NCBI RefSeq assembly: GCF_017744695.1 | Contig: NZ_JAGIAS010000008.1 | Coordinates: 141,082-205,081, forward strand | DNA from: Dyadobacter sp. | Lineage (GTDB): Bacteria; Bacteroidota; Bacteroidia; Cytophagales; Spirosomataceae | Length of the DNA: 64,000 nucleotides | Direction of reading: 5' to 3' | Shown: piece after piece, positions 51,584 to 60,118 of the stretch | Layout of the letters: every line of letters starts with the position of its first letter | Numbering within the stretch: position 1 is the first letter of the stretch | Position numbers and translations under genes: made by a program | Notes under the pieces: model-generated | What the model was told of the DNA's origin: nothing | The model's input: the letters and a program-made list of their open reading frames with translations, nothing else | Database searches by the model: none

Positions 51584-52069
51584 TTATTCCTCAGCTTTCA
51601 ACTGACCTCTGATCTCGCCGGTCGGATACTTGGCTGTATGAATGTTTACATAATACAAGCCTGCTTTCAGATCGGCCACTTGTGCCTCGGTAAGGGTGTC
51701 TTTAAATGCGAAGGGTGTTTTGAAATCGGTGCCGAAGTCGATCACTACTGCGCCTGTCGAATCGGGCGATCCTTTGTGGATGTGCCAGCCGGTTGGTACG
51801 AATACCGAGTCGGACGACGCCGAATCCGACGCCGCGGAGTCACTGTACATGATGTTGAGGCTCAAAATCCTCGTCTCCTGATCCAATGTACCATCTACTG
51901 AACCGGTAGCTGTTGATGGATTAGCGGGTACTTCGTTTGCACCGGAAAGTGTTGTGGATACTTTCAGTTCGGGCAAAACGGGAGTTGGGTCTGTCGGATT
52001 GTCGTCGTCATTACATGCTGCCACCATCCCGGCGATCACAAACACACCCATGAATGCTAATTTTCTCAT
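51584..52069 (-). CDS. CHRD-domain lipoprotein
   Basis: A 161-residue lipoprotein with lipobox MVAAC (Cys19), an Asp/Pro-rich linker, then a CHRD (chordin-like) domain at about 38-158. Diagnostic segments are TTLSGANEVPANPSTATGSV, GWHIHKGSPDSTGAVVIDF and YYVNIHTAKYPTGEIRGQL. Bacterial CHRD proteins are small beta-rich exported proteins of unclear role, possibly metal-stabilised through the conserved histidines. A Ser/Ala/Asp insertion (DSAASDSASSDS) interrupts the middle of the domain. Monocistronic, convergent with alaS. Confidence 0.92.
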   Translation of the reverse strand: MRKLAFMGVFVIAGMVAACNDDDNPTDPTPVLPELKVSTTLSGANEVPANPSTATGSVDGTLDQETRILSLNIMYSDSAASDSASSDSVFVPTGWHIHKGSPDSTGAVVIDFGTDFKTPFAFKDTLTEAQVADLKAGLYYVNIHTAKYPTGEIRGQLKAEE

Positions 52070-52234
52070 AATGCTTCGTTTTGGTAAATAAATTGGTTTG
52101 ACCGCCGTCCCGTAAAATTATGGTTCCCTTTTGAACCTATATTACACAACTAACTGCACTTCAATTATTTACAAAAACAGTTCAAAAATCAAGACTTGGG
52201 GAAAAGACCTACCCTTTGCTGAATATTACAACAA

Positions 52235-53095
52235 TTACAAGGCATTGACCGGCTTCTGCCCCTGCCGTGAATGGAATTTCCAGCGGTTATGCGACCAAAG
52301 CCAGAGCTCCGGTTGTCGTTCGATGGTGTTTTCCAGAGCCTTATAGTAATGCTCCATAATACCTGCCTCACCCAGCTCGCGGGCCTGTGCGGTAATGAGC
52401 CGGAACCGGAAATCGTAGGTATTGCGCTGCCTCCGGGTCACGTCCAGGTACACCACCGCACAATCGCGCTGCACGGCAATGCGCGCTGCGCCCGACTGCA
52501 CGAAGGTTTTCCGGTTCATGAAATTGAGGTAATACTTGCCCGACTCCGGCGGGCGCTGATCGGCAATGGTGACGAAAATCGCGGATGAATCCGCATTCCA
52601 ACCCAGCGTCCGCCGGTACCATTCCGATTTGGGGATCATCACCACCCCGAACCGGCCCCTCAATTTCAGCAGCCAGCGATCGAGCCATTTGTTCGAAACC
52701 GGCGCGTATGCGGCCACCACCTGGCAATCGGTCTGCAATGGAAGCGACAGCAGATATTCCCAGCTGCCATAATGCGAGGCCATCAGCACAATGTGCTTCT
52801 TTTCACGCAAAAGCCGCTCTATCAGCGCCGTGTTCTCATAGTTGACCAACCTGCCGAGGCTACCCCGTGCCACCCCGCCGATCATGAATGGCTCGACGAT
52901 GAGATCGGCGAGGTGGCGAAAATAGGCCGAGACCATCTGCCTGATCTCTTTTTCCGAGCGAGTCGGAAAGCAGCGTGCCATATTCAGCAGCACTGTATTG
53001 CGGCGGTAAGGCCAGAGCCTGAACACGACCAGGAAGATCAGGTCCGACAGGGAACGCCAGCCCCATAGGGCCAGCCTGAACCGTAGTGTCTGCAT
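52235..53095 (-). CDS. LpxL/HtrB-like lipid A acyltransferase family protein
   Basis: A 286-residue lysophospholipid-acyltransferase superfamily protein of the LpxL/HtrB type. An N-terminal membrane anchor (about 10-30) is followed by the HX4E catalytic motif ASHYGSWE (His108, Glu113), then FVTIADQRPPESGKYY, FMNRKTFVQSGAARIA and a C-terminal WLWSHNRWK block. Family members add a secondary acyl chain to lipid A from acyl-ACP at the inner membrane; some Bacteroidota members acylate other lipids such as aminolipids. The start ATG overlaps the stop of the upstream surface-repeat gene by one base (TGATG), indicating coupling. The exact substrate is not certain. Confidence 0.88.
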   Translation of the reverse strand: MQTLRFRLALWGWRSLSDLIFLVVFRLWPYRRNTVLLNMARCFPTRSEKEIRQMVSAYFRHLADLIVEPFMIGGVARGSLGRLVNYENTALIERLLREKKHIVLMASHYGSWEYLLSLPLQTDCQVVAAYAPVSNKWLDRWLLKLRGRFGVVMIPKSEWYRRTLGWNADSSAIFVTIADQRPPESGKYYLNFMNRKTFVQSGAARIAVQRDCAVVYLDVTRRQRNTYDFRFRLITAQARELGEAGIMEHYYKALENTIERQPELWLWSHNRWKFHSRQGQKPVNAL

Positions 53096-54195
53096 CAGAA
53101 CAAATACTGCACGCCGACGTTAAACCCTACAAAAAGTCCCTGAAAGTCTTTGGAACTGTTGTTCTTCCAGATGTATTTCTTGATAAAATCGTAGTCGTTC
53201 TCCCGCTCGTAGGAAACATAGTTGAGCGTAGGGCCGGCGAAAGCTTCGAAGCCGCTACCCAGTCTCAATGCGGGCAGAATGCGAAGCGAGTTCTTGTTGT
53301 AACTCCCTCCGTGAAAGTCAGTGAGCGTGGTCCCGACGGCTTCCAAATTAATCCGCAGAGGGCCACTCAAAGGAATATGCGCCCCCAGTCCGCCCTCGGC
53401 CGCATACATGGCTTTCGCATTGTCCCTGAAATTGTACCCGATACCCGCAATCCCGTACAACACACGCCCGCCCGAACGGAAAGACACGATGCCCGTCATC
53501 GTTTCGTCGAAAGTAACGGCAACCGATTTCTCACCATTTTTGATGAAGTTGAAAATCGCGATCGGGTAATCGCTGCTGTCGGCGATATTGATAAAACCAG
53601 CGAGCTGGACACCCTTTACTTTTTTGGCGACGTTGGCAAAGCCGGCCACCTGGGTATTTACTTCACCGCCTTTATTCAGAAACCCTGCGAGCTGCAAACC
53701 TTTCGCATCCTTTTTAGCAATGTTCGCAAAACCGGCCACCTGTGCCGCCCCCGACGCCTCCGCAAGGTTTAAAAAGCCCGCCATCTGGGCGCCGCTTGCC
53801 CCTCCTCCTGTGATATTGGAAAAGCCAGCCAGCTGGACGCCCGTCGCACCGCCGCCGATCACGTTAGCGACGCCCGAAATCTGTGCGCCGCTGGCTGAGC
53901 CTCCGATCACATTCGCGGCGCCAGCCATTTGAACGCCGCTCACATTTTGTTTCACCACATTGGCTACACCTGCAATGGATGCACCTGTCTCGGCTTTGGA
54001 AAGTCCGGCAATAGCGTGCAGCGAGAACCGGTTGGTAATGGACGCGGCATGCTTGCCATTAGAACTTACCGGGTAAATGAAACCCACGTGCACCGCTGCG
54101 GTACTGTCGCGCTGGGCCATTGCGCCAAATGAACTGGTGATCAGTAATATGCTGATGAAGAATAGACGGGATGGATTAGAAAGCAAATTTTTCAT
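53095..54195 (-). CDS. LA_2272-like surface-repeat protein
   Basis: A 366-residue exported protein starting MKNLLSNPSRLFFISILLIT, with cleavage after GAMA. About residues 60-220 contain nine near-perfect 16-residue repeats of the form GVQ(L/M)AGxxNVxxxxxx, for example VQMAGAANVIGGSASG, AQISGVANVIGGGATG and LQLAGFLNKGGE. The C-terminal part looks like beta strands of an outer-membrane barrel, ending VGFNVGVQYLF. It resembles the Leptospira LA_2272 surface-repeat family. The same repeats occur in the larger protein at 57288-59108. Role unknown; outer-membrane location is inferred from the C-terminal Phe and strand pattern. Coupled to the acyltransferase gene. Confidence 0.8.
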   Translation of the reverse strand: MKNLLSNPSRLFFISILLITSSFGAMAQRDSTAAVHVGFIYPVSSNGKHAASITNRFSLHAIAGLSKAETGASIAGVANVVKQNVSGVQMAGAANVIGGSASGAQISGVANVIGGGATGVQLAGFSNITGGGASGAQMAGFLNLAEASGAAQVAGFANIAKKDAKGLQLAGFLNKGGEVNTQVAGFANVAKKVKGVQLAGFINIADSSDYPIAIFNFIKNGEKSVAVTFDETMTGIVSFRSGGRVLYGIAGIGYNFRDNAKAMYAAEGGLGAHIPLSGPLRINLEAVGTTLTDFHGGSYNKNSLRILPALRLGSGFEAFAGPTLNYVSYERENDYDFIKKYIWKNNSSKDFQGLFVGFNVGVQYLF

Positions 54196-54507
54196 GGGTA
54201 ATGCATTTGAGAAATAATTGTCTGAATGCACACAGTACCCGATTTCATTGCAGGCCTTCAAATCGATCGGTCAGAAACCGTATGCATTAAACCGACAACC
54301 GGATGATGCCTTACCCTAACTTTTTTGAAAAATATATTCGATAGCAATAGCCTCTTTTACCGATAAGTAAATATATCTCTACAAATTATGTTCACATCTG
54401 ACACATATTGGTAGAAATAATTTTATTTGCAACTCTTATATTCTTTAAATATTTATATACATTTATTTGATTATCACATTTCCTCTTACACTTAATCTAG
54501 ATCAACT
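54196..54507. promoter_or_regulatory. AT-rich divergent promoter region, no gene
   Basis: This 312-base region separates the divergent genes at 53095-54195 and 54508-55479. Its last 200 bases are very AT-rich (TTTATATACATTTATTTG at about 54455-54472). No exact TAnnTTTG box, palindrome or small gene was recognised. Confidence 0.5.
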
Positions 54508-55479
54508 ATGATGAAACGTTATCTGTTTTTTTGCCAATTGGCATTACTTTCCACACTGACCGCACAAGCGCAATTCACCGTAGGAACCCCCGGCTTTTTT
54601 ATTGCGCAGAATACCCAGGTCTTTATTGACAGCCTGACGCTGAAACCAAGCGTCGATTTCACGCTTACGTCCCAGACGCTGACGATCTCACCAACACCTA
54701 TTCCGGGCAGTCCGCCCAGCATCGCGCGGGTTTACAACCTTACCACACCCGTTGATTTTACAGGCGTTGCAGGCTTCTTCTATCGGGGTTCGGAACTTAA
54801 CGGGAACACAGAGAGCACATTGCAGCTTCAACATGGTAACGCCAATTTCGTATCGACCACCGGAAGTACCGTCAATGTAGGCCAGCATTATATCTCCAAC
54901 ACCCTGCCGCTCACCAACTTTACCTCCCTTACTGCCGCGCAGGAGAATGCACTACCGGTAAGCCTGATCGGATTTCAGGTAAAACGGGTGGAGAATGCGA
55001 CCATGCTTTACTGGCAAACTTCCGAAGAAAAAAACAGCGATCGCTTTGAAATTCAGCAGAGTGAAGATTTAAGAAAATGGAATGCCCTGGGGAACGTCAA
55101 TGCAGCCAAGGAGAGCGCTCAGCGAAGAGAATACTCCTTCCCGGATCTCGCGGAACGCTTCGGAACACAGTATTACCGCTTGAAAATGGTCGACACCGAC
55201 GGCAGCTATGCATATAGCAGCATTCAGTCCATCAAACTGGCTTCTTCCGGACTCGTCAGTGCATACCCTAATCCTGTGGTCGACAAACTTCAGATTGGCT
55301 CCCAAGAAGCACTCGCGAGCGTGAAAGTGACCGATCTGACAGGCCGTGCATTTCTGGAACTTTTGAAACCCAAACCGGGGCAGGAGTTCAGTTTGAAAAA
55401 CTATCCGGCCGGTACTTACCTCGTGAAGGTGGAAACAGCTGCCGGCAAGACCCAAGTTATCAAAATCATCAAACAATAA
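54508..55479 (+). CDS. T9SS type A sorting domain protein
   Basis: A 323-residue secreted protein with signal peptide FFCQLALLSTLTAQAQ. The first half is a beta-rich region of unknown family (FTVGTPGFFIAQNTQVFID, FTGVAGFFYRG). A linker ends NALPVSLIGFQVKRVENATM, a motif typical just before T9SS C-terminal modules, followed by a fibronectin-like segment (LYWQTSEEKNSDRFEIQQS). The type A sorting domain is about 250-323 (VSAYPNPVVDKLQI, VTDLTGRAFLEL, YPAGTYLVKVETAAGKTQ). It should be exported by the type IX system. First of three consecutive plus-strand secreted proteins. Confidence 0.9.
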   Translation: MMKRYLFFCQLALLSTLTAQAQFTVGTPGFFIAQNTQVFIDSLTLKPSVDFTLTSQTLTISPTPIPGSPPSIARVYNLTTPVDFTGVAGFFYRGSELNGNTESTLQLQHGNANFVSTTGSTVNVGQHYISNTLPLTNFTSLTAAQENALPVSLIGFQVKRVENATMLYWQTSEEKNSDRFEIQQSEDLRKWNALGNVNAAKESAQRREYSFPDLAERFGTQYYRLKMVDTDGSYAYSSIQSIKLASSGLVSAYPNPVVDKLQIGSQEALASVKVTDLTGRAFLELLKPKPGQEFSLKNYPAGTYLVKVETAAGKTQVIKIIKQ

Positions 55480-55492
55480 CATTCGCATTCCC

Positions 55493-56320
55493 ATGAAAAG
55501 AACATATATCTTCAACGCGCTTTCATCTTCTCCGAAATTGAAGGGCGCACTGCTTACTGCACTTCTCGTATTGTTCGCATTCGTAGCCAATGCCCAGGTA
55601 GGTATCGGAACCATTTCTCCAGATGGAAGTGCGCAACTGGATATTCAGGCCACCAATAAAGGTTTGCTGATTCCCAGAATGTCGCTGAGTGACAGGGGCA
55701 CGATCGCCAGCCCTGCTACTGGCTTGCTGATATTCCAAACCGACAACACTCCGGGTTTCTACTACTATAACGGTTCGGCCTGGGTACCACTTACCGCAGC
55801 AGCCGGTGGTGGTGCCATCATACCTTATGCTTCGGGCGCTCCTACTACCATGACCACTGTATTGGGCGGTTTGCTAAATGCCGGTTCGGTGCTGGGCTTC
55901 GGTGCTTCGACACCAGGCATTACGGCTTTGGGCGGATTTATAGACGCGACATCGCTCACCAGCAACATGGCCTTTTCCGTTCCACGCGATGGCACCATTA
56001 CCTCTCTTGCCGGCACATTCAGTAGTAGTGCCGCAGTAGTGTTACTCGGATCGACAGTCACTATCCAGGGACAATTGTATATGGCCGCCGCAGGAACCAA
56101 CGTCTTTACTATGATTCCCGGCGCTACGGTTGTTATGTCCCCTCCGTTGACTGGCGTTGTTTCGGTCGGTACGGCGTCGTCAGGCACTACTGCCGGCCTT
56201 TCTATCCCAGTTACCGCGGGTACGCGGTTATTGCTGGTGTTCTCGGCTAGCGTCACTGCAGGTATTGACCTCGCGACGGTTATAGCTGGGCATATCAGCG
56301 CAGGAGTCGGGATAAACTGA
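55493..56320 (+). CDS. Secreted protein with BclB-like (exosporium glycoprotein) C-terminal domain
   Basis: A 275-residue protein. The signal peptide ends near FVANAQ. An N-terminal module of about 65 residues (VGIGTISPDGSAQLDIQATN, LLIPRMSLSDR, GLLIFQTDNTPGFYYYNGSA) is common on Bacteroidota surface and fibre-like proteins. The C-terminal ~165 residues match the BclB exosporium C-terminal domain pattern (IPYASGAPTTMTTVLGG, FGASTPGITALGGFIDA, MAFSVPRDGTITSLAGTF), a TNF-like jelly roll. It lacks the collagen repeats of Bacillus BclB. It starts 13 bases after the T9SS protein stop. Probably a trimeric surface or matrix protein. Role unknown. Confidence 0.82.
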   Translation: MKRTYIFNALSSSPKLKGALLTALLVLFAFVANAQVGIGTISPDGSAQLDIQATNKGLLIPRMSLSDRGTIASPATGLLIFQTDNTPGFYYYNGSAWVPLTAAAGGGAIIPYASGAPTTMTTVLGGLLNAGSVLGFGASTPGITALGGFIDATSLTSNMAFSVPRDGTITSLAGTFSSSAAVVLLGSTVTIQGQLYMAAAGTNVFTMIPGATVVMSPPLTGVVSVGTASSGTTAGLSIPVTAGTRLLLVFSASVTAGIDLATVIAGHISAGVGIN

Positions 56321-56432
56321 TCTATCTTTTCGGTACATGTATCAAACGAAGGTCCGGAGAACCGGGCTTTCGTTTGATGATGGTCCAATTTCAAAACGTA
56401 TCCCAACCCTGTGACAGACAATAGCATTCTAT

Positions 56433-57218
56433 ATGAAAAAAAACTACATTTTTAACTTTTCTATCTCCCCTCTGAAACACGGAAGAGTATTACTGGCTGC
56501 ATTTCTCACATTATTCACATTCATAGCCAGCGCCCAGGTGGGTATCGGAACCATCAGCCCGGATGGAAGCGCTCAGCTGGACGTACAATCCACCACCAAA
56601 GGCGCATTGATTCCCCGCATGCTGGATTCGGATCGGACAGCGATCACAAGCCCTGCAACGGGCTTGCTGGTTTATCAGACCAACGGCGCAGCAGGGTTTT
56701 ACTATTTTGACGGAACCAACTGGCAACCTTTAATGTACGGTGTTACTAATACGCCTTATGGTTTCACGGCAACGAAGACGTCTTTGGTTGTAAATGCAAA
56801 CAGCTCAATTAACGCTTTCACGCAATTGTATGCCGACGGAGGAGGACTGAATGCGGCTGCCGGAACCTACACCGTTCCCGCCACCGGTATATACCGTATA
56901 TCGGCGGTAATCAATTACTCAACCACTGCGGCTGTTTCAGCATCGATTGTCGGCACTATAGATCCGAAAATAGCCCTCAGGGTAAATGGTGTGGAAACAT
57001 TGTCCGGGCTTTTTCCGATTCTCAACGTCAATGTCGCACTGGTACTTTCACTCAGGGCTATCCTGGGCAGTGGCACCGTTGTAATCTCCGGCGATATTCC
57101 ACTAACAGCCAACGACGTTCTTGATCTTCAATATGTAGCGGACGGCCTTGGTGTTAACATTAATTTGGGTGGGACAAGTACTACTAACGGCATCGTTTGG
57201 TCTGTAAGGAAGTTGTAA
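56433..57218 (+). CDS. Secreted protein with C1q/TNF-like C-terminal domain
   Basis: A 261-residue paralogue of the preceding gene in its N-terminal half: signal peptide, then VGIGTISPDGSAQLDVQSTT, LIPRMLDSDRTAI and GFYYFDGTNWQPL. The C-terminal ~145 residues differ and look like a C1q/TNF-type jelly roll (YGFTATKTSLVVNANSSINA, YTVPATGIYRISAVINYS, IALRVNGVETLSG). So the same N-terminal module carries two different trimeric-type heads in tandem. Likely exported; no T9SS domain is visible. Function unknown. Ends at a strong bidirectional terminator. Confidence 0.75.
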   Translation: MKKNYIFNFSISPLKHGRVLLAAFLTLFTFIASAQVGIGTISPDGSAQLDVQSTTKGALIPRMLDSDRTAITSPATGLLVYQTNGAAGFYYFDGTNWQPLMYGVTNTPYGFTATKTSLVVNANSSINAFTQLYADGGGLNAAAGTYTVPATGIYRISAVINYSTTAAVSASIVGTIDPKIALRVNGVETLSGLFPILNVNVALVLSLRAILGSGTVVISGDIPLTANDVLDLQYVADGLGVNINLGGTSTTNGIVWSVRKL

Positions 57219-57241
57219 CACGCTACAAGTACCGCAATTCA

Positions 57242-57278
57242 GTAAAAGAGGTGTCCCGCAAGGAGACACCTCTTTTAC
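57242..57278. terminator. Bidirectional terminator
   Basis: Perfect 14-bp stem GTAAAAGAGGTGTC / GACACCTCTTTTAC with a 9-base loop, between convergent genes ending at 57218 and 57288. Confidence 0.92.
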
Positions 57279-57287
57279 ATTATGCAT

Positions 57288-59108
57288 TTACAACTTGCCA
57301 TATCGCCAACTGATACCCACCTGCCAGCCGATCCACGACGTAACCTTCTTGCTACCGAAATCGATCTTCGGGTAGCCGGATGGGGGAAATTGTTTGTAAC
57401 CTTCTCCAACCTCCACACCATCGTGATCATAAACCGAGCAGGAAGGCCCGCCGAACAGCATCAAATGCTTGCTGAGCTTGTAAGTAGCGGCGATCTGTAA
57501 GCGGTACAAGGACGGCATCCTGTCCCAATCTCCCACATAAACGTTCTGGTTTAATATCTCGACAAAGAAACCCGCTTTCCTGAATGGAAAGAACTCGCGC
57601 CCGAAGCCGGCTCCGAAAGTCGTTATCTTTTTATCGCCATTAAGGCCTGTACCGGCCATCAGCAGACTGTAAAACCGGTGTGTACCCATTTTCCATGCCA
57701 CATTAACCGGCGCCAGGTCGGTCGCGTACACCGAAATATTGGAAGTACTTTTCCTGACAATATTGATAAATCCGATGCTCGCGCCGGAAGAACTGTCGGC
57801 GATATTGACGATGCCTATCTGTACGCCTCGCATCACTTTAGCATAATTGAAGGGTGCCAACTGCGCCCCCTTAATGTTCCTGGCCATGTTGATCCCACCG
57901 GAAATTTGTGTTGCGCGGATCGAATCGCGGGCGTTATTGGCTGCACCGGCAATTTGCACGCCCTTAAAAACACCCCGAACCTGGTTGTAGCCACCGGAAA
58001 TCTGTGCGCCATGCCCTCCGTTGCGGATCAGTCCGATGGCCCCCGTAACCTGTGCGCCCGCGATGCCTCCTCCGGCCCTGCTCAGAAAACCGCTTACCTG
58101 CGCCCCATCGACGTGTTTCCGTACCATTCCGCTAAATCCGGAAATTTGTACGCCATGCAATGAATCAAGTACATTATTACTGAAACCGGCGATTTGCACG
58201 CCATTCACATGCCCCGACACCACATTGAATGCGCCCGCAAGCTGCACGTAGCGGACATTCTCTTTGGAAATATTAAAACCGCCTGCTATTTCTACCCCGT
58301 TCACACCGGCCGTATACCCGCCCGCTATATTAAGCGAAAACTTGTTGACTACTTGCCCGCTCATGCGTCCGTGCGTACCCAGTCCGGGCGTAAGCGATGC
58401 CTGATAGGGCAACGCCACAAAGAACTGCCCGATGTTCCGGCTCTGCGCGCGCAGGCGCTGGGACAGGAACAACCGCCCCAACCAGGTCGACTCCCCTTCG
58501 GAGTAGCGGACGATCAGCGGGTCGAGATCCACGGCTTTGGGCTGTATGCGCATGGTTCGCGCTGATTCCTCGGTGCTCTGGATGACCATCGTCGTATCCC
58601 CATACCCTACCTTGCTGACTGTCAGATAAATGGGAAAGGCCCGCTCTTTGATGCGCAGCCGGAAACCGCCGTCGTCTTCCGATAGCGTCGACACCAGCAA
58701 CTGTCGCGAATAAACACTTGCATAATCGACCGGCTTCCCTGTTTCGTCGTCCAGGATAAGGCCGGTGATATGAAACGACTTTTCCCTAACCGCCGGAAGG
58801 ATGATCAGGTAGTCGCCCTTTTCCTTGTATTGAAATTTATTGTAAAAAAGCTGGTCGAGCACCTGCCGCACCGGCTGCCGGCTCATATTTAGTGTAACCA
58901 GGCTGTCGCCCGCGATCAGGTTGCTGTTGTAGGAAAAATAGAACTTACCCTGCTCGCTCATGGATTTCAAAACAGCAGAAACCGGCTGCCCCTTTACAGA
59001 GATATCAACCGGTTTATTCAGAATCTGCTGTGCAAAACTCCCGCACGGGATCATTACCAAAATCACAGCCAGCCTTAATACAGTACGGAATATAGAATTC
59101 TGATTCAT
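57288..59108 (-). CDS. STN plus carboxypeptidase-regulatory plus LA_2272-like repeat protein
   Basis: A 606-residue exported protein. The signal peptide (about 1-26) is followed by an STN domain at about 32-105 (DISVKGQPVSAVLKSMSEQG, VRQVLDQLFYNKFQYKEKGD). A carboxypeptidase-regulatory-like domain follows at about 112-195 (ITGLILDDETGKPVDYASVY). About 230-430 has ten or eleven 16-residue repeats (VQIAGFSNNVLDSLHG, AQVSGFLSRAGGGIAG, AQISGGYNQVRGVFKG). The C-terminal ~150 residues look like outer-membrane strands ending GISWRYGKL. STN and regulatory domains are normally attached to a TonB-dependent barrel; none is present here. FecR and ECF sigma lie immediately upstream (14 and 6 bases), making this a three-gene signalling operon with an unusual surface component. 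Confidence 0.85.
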   Translation of the reverse strand: MNQNSIFRTVLRLAVILVMIPCGSFAQQILNKPVDISVKGQPVSAVLKSMSEQGKFYFSYNSNLIAGDSLVTLNMSRQPVRQVLDQLFYNKFQYKEKGDYLIILPAVREKSFHITGLILDDETGKPVDYASVYSRQLLVSTLSEDDGGFRLRIKERAFPIYLTVSKVGYGDTTMVIQSTEESARTMRIQPKAVDLDPLIVRYSEGESTWLGRLFLSQRLRAQSRNIGQFFVALPYQASLTPGLGTHGRMSGQVVNKFSLNIAGGYTAGVNGVEIAGGFNISKENVRYVQLAGAFNVVSGHVNGVQIAGFSNNVLDSLHGVQISGFSGMVRKHVDGAQVSGFLSRAGGGIAGAQVTGAIGLIRNGGHGAQISGGYNQVRGVFKGVQIAGAANNARDSIRATQISGGINMARNIKGAQLAPFNYAKVMRGVQIGIVNIADSSSGASIGFINIVRKSTSNISVYATDLAPVNVAWKMGTHRFYSLLMAGTGLNGDKKITTFGAGFGREFFPFRKAGFFVEILNQNVYVGDWDRMPSLYRLQIAATYKLSKHLMLFGGPSCSVYDHDGVEVGEGYKQFPPSGYPKIDFGSKKVTSWIGWQVGISWRYGKL

Positions 59109-59122
59109 CCCGAAAGATAAGG

Positions 59123-60112
59123 CTATTTCAAAATGATCTGGTCGCCATGGTGTTCAACTTTAAGTGAAAGGGTTTCGCCGACGACACCCAGGATACTTTC
59201 AAGTGAATTCTGGTCAAAAGTTGTATTGATGGGCAAGTTCCTCAATCGCTCGTTACCGATCACGATATCAGCTTCATAAGCCTCGTTCAGAATTTCAACC
59301 AGTCGCCAGAGCGGGGTTCCGTCACAAAACAACCTGCGTGTGCGGTAGTAATTGTGAAATTCGTCTGCGGCAACGCCCTTGCGCATTTGAGCACTCGCCT
59401 TTACTATAATTGCTTCTTCCCGCGGGGTAATGCGCACCCGCTGAGTGTCCCTGGATACCTCGACAATGCCGGTTTCCACGATCACCTCCGTTTTCTCTGC
59501 GTTATCTTTTATATTAAACGAAGTCCCCACCACTTTCACCGTCACGTCATTCACCGAGATAAGGAACGGTTTCGATTTGTCTGGTTTTACATCAAAAAAC
59601 GCTTCTCCGGTAAGCCGGACATCCCGCGTTTTACCGTCAAAATCCTTCGGATAGCTGATGCTCGATTTTCTGTTCAGGGTCACTACCGAACCATCCGGCA
59701 GCGTGTCGGTGAGTGTCTCCATACCGGACCTGACCGTCAGCATTTCGCGAGGGGTACTGCGTGTAGAAAACAGGTAGCCCAGCCAGCCCACGCCGGCTGT
59801 CATGAGCACCATTGCTACCATCCGCAGTATCCTGAATACCGGTTTGGGATACATGGGGATTACTTCGGTCTCCCGCTCTTGTGCCCTCGTTCGTGCTTTG
59901 AAGCGCTCCCAGGCGGCATTTTCATCCACAGTGCTCATGCGGGCGATGCGTTTGCTTTCGTTCCAGATCAGTTCGAAATGCTCGAAATACCGCTGGTTAT
60001 CATCATCATCGAGCAGCCATTGCTTGATCTCGATCTGCTCTGCAACGCTGGCTTCGTCGAGCATCGACTTCACCAGCAATTCATCTATGTTCGGGTTGTG
60101 TTCTGTTTTCAT
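59123..60112 (-). CDS. FecR family anti-sigma factor
   Basis: A 329-residue membrane regulator. The cytoplasmic N-domain (about 5-80) reads ELLVKSMLDEASVAEQIEIK and QRYFEHFELIWNESKRIA. A transmembrane helix lies at about 97-115 (MVAMVLMTAGVGWLGYLF). The FecR domain contains LPDGSVVTLNRKSSISYPKD, VRLTGEAFFDVKPDKSKPF and VVGTSFNIKDN. The C-terminal DUF4974-type domain runs to the end (LVEILNEAYEADIVIGNERL, LESILGVVGETLSLKVE). It should hold the ECF sigma at 60119-60691, with its periplasmic end available to the STN domain of the next gene. ATG start, 6 bases after the sigma stop. Confidence 0.93.
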   Translation of the reverse strand: MKTEHNPNIDELLVKSMLDEASVAEQIEIKQWLLDDDDNQRYFEHFELIWNESKRIARMSTVDENAAWERFKARTRAQERETEVIPMYPKPVFRILRMVAMVLMTAGVGWLGYLFSTRSTPREMLTVRSGMETLTDTLPDGSVVTLNRKSSISYPKDFDGKTRDVRLTGEAFFDVKPDKSKPFLISVNDVTVKVVGTSFNIKDNAEKTEVIVETGIVEVSRDTQRVRITPREEAIIVKASAQMRKGVAADEFHNYYRTRRLFCDGTPLWRLVEILNEAYEADIVIGNERLRNLPINTTFDQNSLESILGVVGETLSLKVEHHGDQIILK

Positions 60113-60118
60113 GACTGA

